This document shows positions 1 through 5,098 of a stretch of 6,689 nucleotides of DNA, piece after piece. The stretch is taken from assembly GCA_014376325.1 (NCBI GenBank), contig JACMRP010000210.1, positions 1-6,689 on the forward strand, given 5' to 3'. The stretch comes from Pseudobdellovibrionaceae bacterium. Its GTDB lineage: Bacteria > Bdellovibrionota > Bdellovibrionia > Bdellovibrionales > Bdellovibrionaceae. The notes beneath the pieces were generated by a model. That model had not been told where the DNA came from and made no database searches. It saw nothing but the letters and a program-made list of their open reading frames with translations. Each line of letters opens with the position of its first letter. Position 1 is the first letter of the stretch. The position numbers and the translations under genes are program-made.

Positions 1-518
1 GTCCAACGGTTGGTGTTTTGACGAACGATGATCGCGGCCGAATCATTGAGAGAAGGGTAGGTCGCCGATTTTACCTTCGGCAAGTACAAGCCCAGGATCA
101 CGGAGTCTTCCGGAATTCCAGCGTTGGCATCATCCCAACGAGTTAACACATCGGACGTCATATCTTTTGCGCCCGCGAATAGATCCGAGGTGCATTTCTG
201 AGTCGGCACGGCCGCTGACTTATAAACGGTCGCGCTGGTGCGGTTGATAAAATCGAGACTCGAACTCACGCTCGCGGTAGAAACTGCTTTTAGAAGCGCT
301 AGGTTGTACTCTTTGCCGAAATAAACTTTCGAGATCTCTTTTGTGTACAAAGCTCCAAAGTTTGCGGTGTCGCCCTGATTCAACGTGTACACACAACTCT
401 TCATGTCGATTTTATTAAGTGGGGCGACGATTGGTTTATCATCACTGCTCTTTGAGCAAGCAGCGGTGAAGCTAAAGGCAAAGACCGTGAAAATCAGTTT
501 CGCGGAAAGCGAGCGCAT
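1..518 (-). CDS. Putative lipoprotein, C-terminus beyond the left edge
   Basis: An open frame runs from an ATG at 518 to the left edge without a stop, about 172 codons, so the 3' end is missing. The N-terminus is Met-Arg-Ser followed by a hydrophobic stretch and the sequence FTAAC at residues 17-21, which resembles a lipobox with Cys21 as the lipidated residue. The Thr at -3 is less common than Leu, so plain signal peptidase I export is possible. The residues after Cys21 are Ser/Asp/Lys-rich, as in a lipoprotein tether. Further cysteines are at 42 and 109. A GAGGAG Shine-Dalgarno ends 5 nt before the ATG, which fixes the start. I do not recognise the mature domain. It is divergent from the PurD-like gene. 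The frame and signal sequence are seen directly; lipidation is inferred. Confidence 0.85.
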   Translation of the reverse strand, partial: MRSLSAKLIFTVFAFSFTAACSKSSDDKPIVAPLNKIDMKSCVYTLNQGDTANFGALYTKEISKVYFGKEYNLALLKAVSTASVSSSLDFINRTSATVYKSAAVPTQKCTSDLFAGAKDMTSDVLTRWDDANAGIPEDSVILGLYLPKVKSATYPSLNDSAAIIVRQNTNRW

Positions 519-523
519 GGAGT

Positions 524-529
524 CTCCTC
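524..529 (-). promoter_or_regulatory. Shine-Dalgarno of the left lipoprotein gene
   Basis: On the minus strand GAGGAG lies 5 nt upstream of the ATG at 518. It is a strong ribosome binding site and contrasts with the absence of one at the divergent PurD-like gene. Confidence 0.7.
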
Positions 530-660
530 AAGATATTGTGTGGGGTGTTTATAAGGTATTCTGGCAGATTTAGCTCATAAAACGGCACCATCCGGAGATT
601 TTTACAGGCTCATGTCAAACCGCAGCTAAGTCCGCATTTTGTTTCATCTTCTTTCGAGTT

Positions 661-676
661 TGTTATGATCCTTGGA
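661..676 (+). promoter_or_regulatory. Extended -10 promoter, predicted leaderless start
   Basis: TGTTATGAT at 661-669 matches the extended -10 consensus (TGn then TATAAT) with one mismatch in the hexamer. Its last base is 6 nt from the ATG, so the usual transcription start about 7 nt after the box falls on the A of the start codon at 676. No clear -35 is visible (GTTTCA at 641-646 is weak), as is common for extended -10 promoters. No Shine-Dalgarno precedes the ATG. The box is seen directly; the leaderless transcript is inferred. Confidence 0.55.
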
Positions 677-1944
677 TGAAGTTTTTATTCGTGACCCGCT
701 GGTCTTCTCTAACGTCGCTCGCATCACAAATTTTGAAAGAAGGCCACGAGGTTAAATACGCGGTCCTTTCCAAAACCGAAAATGAGGTCGGCGACGGCTT
801 CATCGATAAGGTGGATCATTGGGAAGACCACAAGGCCTGGGCCGACACGATTATTTTCGATGATTCTGATTTTGGGGACATCTGCGAAAAACTCCGGAAA
901 GAGGGCCGCAAAGTCGTCGGCGGCACCAAATACTCGGACAAATTAGAGTTCGACCGCGAGTTCGGTAATGAAGAAATGAAGGCGGCCGGACTGACCACCA
1001 TCTCTTCTTGGGAGTTTCAGGATTTTGACAGCGCGATGGACTTTGTGCGCACCCATCCGGCTCGCTACGTCGTCAAACCCAGCGGCAAAGCGCAGAACGA
1101 AAAAGTCTTGAGCTTCGTGGGCCAAGAGGATGACGGCAAAGACGTCATCACGATACTGGAGAGGTACCGCAAAGGCTGGGGTAAGAAAATCCGCAGTTTT
1201 CAAATCCAGAAATTTGTTTCCGGAGTCGAAGTTGCGGTCGGCGCTTTTTTCAACGGCAAAAAATTTATCTTGCCGGCGTTGATCAACTTCGAACACAAAA
1301 AAATGATGAACGATGATATTGGCCCTTCCACCGGAGAAATGGGCACCACCGGATTTTGGGCAAGTGATACCAGGTTATTCCGAGAGACGCTCGGTAAAAT
1401 GGAATCCCGCATTGGCGGCTACGTGGGATACTTTGACATCAACTGCATCGTCAATGCGCGCGGGATTTATCCGCTCGAATTTACTCCACGCTTCGGTTAT
1501 CCCACGATCAATTTACAGCTGGAAGGTGTGCTGTCTAAGTGGGGCGAGTTCATGCACGCGCTCGCCCGTGGCGAAGACTTTGCTTTAAGAACGAAGAAGG
1601 GGCTGCAGATCGCGGTAGTCGTTGCGGTTCCGCCGTTTCCGTTCACGGATCCAGAAACGTTTCGAAAATTTTCCGAAGACGCACCGGTGGTTTTTAAAAA
1701 GCCTTCCACCGAGGGAGTTCATCCTGGCGAAATTAAAAAAGTCGAGGGCGAGTGGTTGCTGACTGGTAATTCTGGATATTCGGTCATCGTGTCTGGAGCA
1801 GGTTCGACCATGGAAGATGCCCGCAAGGAGACCTACTCACGTATTAAAAACATCCAGATCCCGAATATGTTTTACCGAACCGACATTGGTGAACGTTGGC
1901 ATCGTGACAGTGATTTGCTACAAACGTGGGGAATGTTGACTTAA
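676..1944 (+). CDS. PurD-like ATP-grasp ligase (variant glycinamide ribonucleotide synthetase family)
   Basis: The 422-residue product is close to the length of canonical PurD, which joins phosphoribosylamine and glycine using ATP in purine synthesis. ATP-grasp features appear in order: VVKP with Lys134, a GVEV segment with Glu185, GPSTGEMGT at 216-224 (canonical GPNTGGMGA), Asp254 in the YFDIN strand, and EFTPRFG from Glu268. The C-terminal segment at about 367-407 (GYSV...GST.EDAR...RTDIG) matches the PurD C-terminal domain. Several hallmarks differ. The N-terminus lacks GSGGREHAL, the loop after Lys134 reads PSGKAQNEK instead of ADGLAAGKG, the canonical EFNxRFGDPE has Thr270 for Asn, and YPT replaces DPE. 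No other purine gene is nearby. Family membership is well supported. Whether it makes glycinamide ribotide is doubtful, so I do not assign purD. The ATG at 676 is supported by the adjacent extended -10 box. Confidence 0.85.
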   Translation: MKFLFVTRWSSLTSLASQILKEGHEVKYAVLSKTENEVGDGFIDKVDHWEDHKAWADTIIFDDSDFGDICEKLRKEGRKVVGGTKYSDKLEFDREFGNEEMKAAGLTTISSWEFQDFDSAMDFVRTHPARYVVKPSGKAQNEKVLSFVGQEDDGKDVITILERYRKGWGKKIRSFQIQKFVSGVEVAVGAFFNGKKFILPALINFEHKKMMNDDIGPSTGEMGTTGFWASDTRLFRETLGKMESRIGGYVGYFDINCIVNARGIYPLEFTPRFGYPTINLQLEGVLSKWGEFMHALARGEDFALRTKKGLQIAVVVAVPPFPFTDPETFRKFSEDAPVVFKKPSTEGVHPGEIKKVEGEWLLTGNSGYSVIVSGAGSTMEDARKETYSRIKNIQIPNMFYRTDIGERWHRDSDLLQTWGMLT

Positions 1945-1946
1945 GT

Positions 1947-2423
1947 TTACTTCGAACATTTTCGGGTAGAGGCGATTTTTATATCCTCTTCATTTTTGTC
2001 GATTTTAATTTTTAGGCAATATTGATCGGGCTCTTCGCCGAGCAGAACTTTTGCCGATTTAAGGCGGGCGTTGACGTCGACTACTTCGACGTGGGCTTTC
2101 CAAGCAGGTTCGGCCGTTTCAGTTAGTAAAAGGGGATCGATATTTTTAACGGCCGCAATCTTTTTCCACTCGGAACGGAACGGGATCGAGACGCAACGTT
2201 TTTTTACTTTTTCAGTGGGCTTAGAGAGCTGTCGCAAATAATCTTTAAAACATTTTGCCACGAATTCTTCGACGGCCGTATTCGCGGCTTCAGTTTCGGC
2301 TTTCATTTCGGCCGAAGATTTGGAAGGGGTTTTTGAAGCGGATTTTGCAAAGCCAGAGCTGCCGAAAAAAATGCATACAATCACTATGGACGTCGAAAAA
2401 ATAGAAAGTAAAAATCTGTTCAT
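1947..2423 (-). CDS. Exported protein of unknown function, 158 residues
   Basis: The N-terminus from ATG 2423 is a typical signal peptide: Met-Asn-Arg, a hydrophobic core to about residue 20, and a likely signal peptidase I site after Ala26 (SGFA). An upstream in-frame GTG at 2471 would put 16 hydrophilic residues before this signal and overlap the preceding gene, so the ATG is preferred. The mature part opens with a Lys/Ser/Ala/Glu-rich linker (27-50), then a compact domain with Cys58, Cys77, Cys136 and Cys156, enough for two disulfides in the periplasm. I recognise no family. It lies 31 bp after the 285-residue gene and probably shares its transcript. No good Shine-Dalgarno is visible, although a GC-rich inverted repeat lies just upstream. 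Its stop is 2 bp from that of the convergent PurD-like gene. Confidence 0.8.
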   Translation of the reverse strand: MNRFLLSIFSTSIVIVCIFFGSSGFAKSASKTPSKSSAEMKAETEAANTAVEEFVAKCFKDYLRQLSKPTEKVKKRCVSIPFRSEWKKIAAVKNIDPLLLTETAEPAWKAHVEVVDVNARLKSAKVLLGEEPDQYCLKIKIDKNEEDIKIASTRKCSK

Positions 2424-2439
2424 TTCTAAATTAACTCGT

Positions 2440-2463
2440 GCCGCGGGAAGCCCGTCAAGCGGC
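2440..2463 (-). repeat. GC-rich nested inverted repeat at a gene junction
   Basis: The outer arms GCCGC (2440-2444) and GCGGC (2459-2463) enclose a second small hairpin with arms GGG and CCC (2445-2447 and 2451-2453). It spans the stop codon of the 285-residue gene and ends 17 nt before the ATG of the exported-protein gene. There is no U-run after it, so a terminator is unlikely. An RNA processing or translation-control role is only a guess. Confidence 0.4.
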
Positions 2464-3312
2464 CTTTTCACGTATCAGGGCGTCGCAGCGGTCTAGAATC
2501 GTCGTGCGAATTCGATCCCGATGCTGCAGCAGTTCCGGCAGTTGGGTATTGCGTACAATGTTGTAAAGATGAATGACTCGATTCAAGTCGATCAGCATTG
2601 GTTTTTGTGGGCCTTTAGAAAGTGGAAACTTCGGAATCGCCGAGAAATCGACCGCGGATTTACGCACTGCCAGCGTCCAGTCAATTTCAGTTTGGGTTAA
2701 ATAAATTGTCGGAAAAAAGCCATGCTCCGGGATCGGTTTATCATGATCGCCGAGCTGGGCATTGAGCCAGTGCAGTTCCTTTAATATAGCATTCAGTTCG
2801 GAATCATATTTTTTTCCGAAAAGTTTAAAGACGATCTTCTTCCACGCGTCGGTGAAATCTTCAAAGACGATGTTTTCGTCCTTTCCTTCGAAATGGGAAG
2901 GATTCACGATCGTGTCGAGGGTTTTGGTAAAGACATCTTCTGAAACCACTACGCTGTTGGTTTTGTAACCGACGCGGACTAAGTGATGGGACCAGCTCGC
3001 AAGATCCGTCAGCGAACGTGTGCTGACCATAGCGTTGCGAAAGGTTAAATGAAAGCTCGAAAAGATATTCATGCTGACGGGGCGCTCGAGCCATTGATCT
3101 AGCTGGCTTTTTTTTCGTTCCCTTCGCGGAAGTGCGAAATAGACTTCAAGCTGTTTTGAGAATTTTTCGAAGGTGCCTTCCCACAGATTTTCACCCTGGC
3201 AGGTTTTATAAAGCTGAAACGCCTTGATTGAATTCGGCTCAGCCTCATCCAATAAAGCATTGATTTTTTCCACGAGAAGACGTGGGAACGCATTCCATAG
3301 CTCGTTAATCAT
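2455..3312 (-). CDS. Unrecognised soluble protein, 285 residues
   Basis: A complete frame runs from ATG 3312 to TGA at 2455-2457. The product has no signal peptide or membrane segment, few cysteines, and many charged residues with Leu/Ile spacing that suggests a mainly helical cytoplasmic protein. Notable stretches are a basic RRERKK patch at about residues 63-68 and a basic, helical C-terminus rich in Arg and Asp. I recognise no motif or family. It lies 69 bp downstream of the RlpA-like gene and 31 bp upstream of the exported-protein gene, all on the same strand, so a short operon is plausible. It also has its own extended -10 box immediately before the ATG and no Shine-Dalgarno. The coding call rests on length, same-strand context and promoter geometry. 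Confidence 0.8.
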   Translation of the reverse strand: MINELWNAFPRLLVEKINALLDEAEPNSIKAFQLYKTCQGENLWEGTFEKFSKQLEVYFALPRRERKKSQLDQWLERPVSMNIFSSFHLTFRNAMVSTRSLTDLASWSHHLVRVGYKTNSVVVSEDVFTKTLDTIVNPSHFEGKDENIVFEDFTDAWKKIVFKLFGKKYDSELNAILKELHWLNAQLGDHDKPIPEHGFFPTIYLTQTEIDWTLAVRKSAVDFSAIPKFPLSKGPQKPMLIDLNRVIHLYNIVRNTQLPELLQHRDRIRTTILDRCDALIREKAA

Positions 3313-3328
3313 ATAGTTTATTTTAGCA
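3313..3328 (-). promoter_or_regulatory. Extended -10 promoter, predicted leaderless start
   Basis: On the minus strand TGCTAAAAT (3328-3320) matches the extended -10 consensus with one mismatch in the hexamer. Its last base is 7 nt from the ATG at 3312, so transcription should begin at about 3313-3312, at or one base before the start codon. No Shine-Dalgarno or clear -35 is visible. The geometry repeats that of the PurD-like gene. The box is seen; the start site is inferred. Confidence 0.55.
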
Positions 3329-3347
3329 AAACTAGACCTGCTTTGCT
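3325..3347. repeat. Inverted repeat overlapping the -10 box
   Basis: The arms AGCAAA (3325-3330) and TTTGCT (3342-3347) form a perfect 6-bp inverted repeat with an 11-nt centre, between the RlpA-like gene and the 285-residue gene. The left arm overlaps the TGC and first base of the extended -10 element. It could be an operator, but arms this short also occur by chance. Confidence 0.3.
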
Positions 3348-3381
3348 GGGTTTCGATTTTTGTCGAATGTTTGGACAGGAC

Positions 3382-3750
3382 TTAGCGTGGAATTGAGACA
3401 ACGCGGACTTCGACTTCGTCCATGCCCTTGTTGATCATCCCGAGACGTTTTGCGGCGGCGTAAGAAAGATCAATCACGCGCCCGCGTCCGTAAGGACCCC
3501 GGTCATTGATGCGAACCTGAATGGTGTTTCCGGTCGTAAGGCTTTTAACTTGCACCACGGAATTCATGGGCAGAGTGCGGTGCGCGGCGGTCAACTGATT
3601 CATATCGAAGGTCTCGCCACTGGCAGTGCGTTTGCCGTGATGATCGCGGCCGTACCAAGAGGCAAGTCCCGACTGCGAATCGCCCGCTTCGCTCGGCAAG
3701 TGAGCGCAGTTGATCAGTAACATAACAGATAATATCCCAAGCCATCTCAT
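3382..3750 (-). CDS. rlpA: RlpA-like septal-ring lytic transglycosylase, minimal form
   Basis: The 122-residue product carries one double-psi beta-barrel domain of the RlpA type across about residues 27-120. RlpA proteins cleave peptidoglycan glycan strands stripped of stem peptides and act in the periplasm or at the outer membrane during cell separation. The conserved segments ASWYG, SGETF with Glu46, TAAHRTLP with His57, VRINDRGPYGRGRVIDLS with Asp83, and AAKRLG are all present. Glu, His and Asp at these places are the conserved catalytic-site residues of the family. The N-terminus is a short signal sequence ending LLINC with Cys15. It resembles a lipobox, though Asn at -1 is unusual. There is no SPOR domain, unlike the longer E. 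coli and Pseudomonas proteins. The start at 3750 gives the signal sequence directly; no Shine-Dalgarno is evident. The two same-strand genes downstream may be co-transcribed. Confidence 0.9.
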   Translation of the reverse strand: MRWLGILSVMLLINCAHLPSEAGDSQSGLASWYGRDHHGKRTASGETFDMNQLTAAHRTLPMNSVVQVKSLTTGNTIQVRINDRGPYGRGRVIDLSYAAAKRLGMINKGMDEVEVRVVSIPR

Positions 3751-3836
3751 AAGGAACGTATCGGAAAATCGCCTTTAAAGTTGAATGTTTTTAGCTCTCG
3801 CCCAACAGAATTAGGTCACTGAAGGTGGAGTAGGGC

Positions 3837-4335
3837 TTGCTACCGAGTAAGCCTCTCCCCATGGTGAATCTTGCTGGACGAAAACCTAAAAAACTATTAA
3901 GGTCCCGCCATCACGTAACATTTTTGGTTGGTCATAACGACCTCTGCGGTTTTTCAACGGCAGAAATTACGCCCGTCGCTGCTTTTCGGAGTAACATCCA
4001 CGAGAGTTTAAAATTGCTGTTGCAAGGTCAAAGTCGTGCGCGAGTTTTGGTCGTACCTTTAGCACGTATCGATACTTTGCCGGACGGTGACCCAGCGCGA
4101 TTCTAAAGAAACCCAAGAATTTGTTCATCGCCGGCTGTTTGAATACAACGATGTTTTGAAATCCGAGGTCCAACATTACCGGGCTCTTTACGGGGACCTT
4201 ATCCGCTTGGCTGAAGAAATGCTGACCTACGTCCCGCAACCGAATGATCTCGCGATCGATTGTTTTCACGCCAACAAAGACGCGCAAGGTTTGATTTCGA
4301 ATATGACCTGGGATTCTAGCTGGTGGTCCCGCTAG
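3837..4335 (+). pseudogene. SGNH/GDSL hydrolase remnant, 5'-truncated and frameshifted
   Basis: Two overlapping frames together read as the middle and end of an SGNH (GDSL) esterase/lipase. The first (about 3837 or ATG 3861 to 4106) contains VTFLVGHNDLCG, the block III Gly-x-Asn-Asp motif, followed by a segment ending in RVLVVPLARIDTLPD. It then runs into a stop. The second, one frame over (from about 4087 to TAG 4333-4335), continues with a charged helix, LFEYNDVLKSEV, and reaches block V: DCFHAN with the Asp and His of the catalytic set, then a TWDSSWW-like end. The shift lies near 4080-4090 and one inserted or lost base would explain it. No block I GDS motif with the nucleophilic Ser is found in any frame of the roughly 85 bp between this and rlpA, so the 5' part is lost. 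Family assignment is from motif recognition. A sequencing error could explain the shift but not the missing front. Confidence 0.7.
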
Positions 4336-4389
4336 AGCCAGAATTATTTCTAAAAAAATTGGACTAAATCAGCGCCGCACGAGAAAATT

Positions 4390-4408
4390 TTAGAATGAAA
4401 TATTCTAA
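4390..4408. repeat. 7-bp inverted repeat at the broken lipoprotein start
   Basis: The perfect arms TTAGAAT (4390-4396) and ATTCTAA (4402-4408) are separated by 5 nt. The repeat overlaps the ATG at 4395 that probably was the original start of the decayed lipoprotein, and it may be a former operator or part of its promoter. It is AT-rich, so chance is possible. Confidence 0.3.
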
Positions 4409-4991
4409 TTTGTACCGATGCTTCTTGCCGGCTGCGCGCAACAAACTTTAGATCGCACTCACTCCGCTGCGAAAGGTCGCTACGCGATCGATGGCGCCAT
4501 TTTTGGAAAGCAAATTGTTATAGCGACCGGCGATCAGTTTGCGGGTGCCATAGATTCGGTCATTTGGGATCGCAAAGAATTTATCAACCGCGACGATCAC
4601 GGGCGGCAACTTCAATCCGCATCGATTTTTTAATTTCCGAACCGAAGAGCACTTTTACACCGCGACTCAAGCAGAAGGCTCTTCCGTGGGATATTCTTAC
4701 GAAGGTGTTGCCTTCAACTTGTACGCGAAGCCTCAGGCGGGGGGAACGACGCTTTATCGCTGTATGGCAAAGATTGGCGGCTTTCATTTTGGCTCGCCGG
4801 ATGCGGCCTGCGAGGGTTCACGCGGCGAAGGAGCGTACGGATATTTGCGTAAGGAAGGAGCGGGCGCCGGCGCAGTTTTATACCGAAGCCTTCAACGCAC
4901 CAGCGGGGATCATCTGCTAATCACCAATCCAACCGAAGCTAAATCGAACGGCTACGCCATTGAATCGGAACTAGGCAATACGGCACCTTAG
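4395..4991 (+). pseudogene. Decayed lipoprotein with DUF5648-type repeats
   Basis: Three reading-frame pieces follow one another. A short one begins MKYSNLYR at ATG 4395. One frame over, MLLAGC from 4418 supplies a lipobox-like LAGC and continues to RKEFINRDDHGRQLQSA, where it soon stops at 4631-4633. The next frame takes over at about 4602-4625 and runs to TAG 4989-4991. It contains RFFNFRTEEHFYTAT, GYSYEGVAFNLYAKP, TTLYRC, GFHFGSPDAAC, GYLRK, VLYRS and GDHLLITNPTEA. These match the DUF5648 repeat pattern (lYR.y....dHFyT...E....GY.yEG....y) in about three copies, the later ones degenerate. In proteins I recall with the DHGRQLQSA motif a long domain follows it. Here the repeats follow at once, so an internal deletion plus a frameshift is likely. 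Function would have been cell-surface or secreted; unknown in detail. Confidence 0.65.
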
Positions 4992-5013
4992 ATACATTTC
5001 CGAAAATCTGAAC

Positions 5014-5041
5014 GTACGGTGAAGAAAAAAATTCACCGTAC
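5014..5041. repeat. Perfect 10-bp inverted repeat upstream of the regulator
   Basis: The arms GTACGGTGAA (5014-5023) and TTCACCGTAC (5032-5041) flank an 8-nt A-rich loop. No U-run follows on either strand, so it is a poor terminator. It lies 58 bp before the regulator ATG at 5099 and may be an operator or an RNA hairpin in the leader. The right arm can also pair with CGGTGGA at 5049-5055. Confidence 0.75.
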
Positions 5042-5062
5042 AAGTGTTCGGTGGATTTAAGA

Positions 5063-5098
5063 AGTGACCTTTCACTGCCGCTGGGGCAGAACCCCTGC
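5063..5098 (+). promoter_or_regulatory. Two further small hairpins before the regulator start
   Basis: AGTGA (5063-5067) and TCACT (5072-5076) are perfect arms around a 4-nt loop. Next, GCTGGGG (5080-5086) and CCCCTGC (5092-5098) pair with one T-T mismatch around a 5-nt loop. The second ends directly at the ATG at 5099 and would bury the only G-rich stretch that might serve as a Shine-Dalgarno. A role in limiting translation is inferred. Confidence 0.4.

Noticed and set aside
385..573. Plus-strand open frame of 62 codons at the left
   Set aside because: It is antisense to the lipoprotein signal sequence, which has a strong Shine-Dalgarno and continues to the window edge.
943..1296. Minus-strand frame of 117 codons inside the PurD-like gene
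   Set aside because: It lies wholly opposite conserved ATP-grasp coding sequence and has no motif of its own.
1932..1960. AATGTT/AACATT inverted repeat across the convergent stops as a bidirectional terminator
   Set aside because: Only 6 AT-rich pairs with a 17-nt loop and no convincing U-run, too weak to call.
3751..3790. A third leaderless promoter before rlpA (GATACG 6 nt before the ATG)
   Set aside because: The hexamer matches TATAAT at only 3 of 6 places and lacks the TGn extension.
3967..4287. Minus-strand frame of 106 codons across the SGNH remnant
   Set aside because: The plus strand carries recognisable GHND and DCFHAN motifs on either side of the frameshift; the minus frame has no recognisable feature and no start signal.
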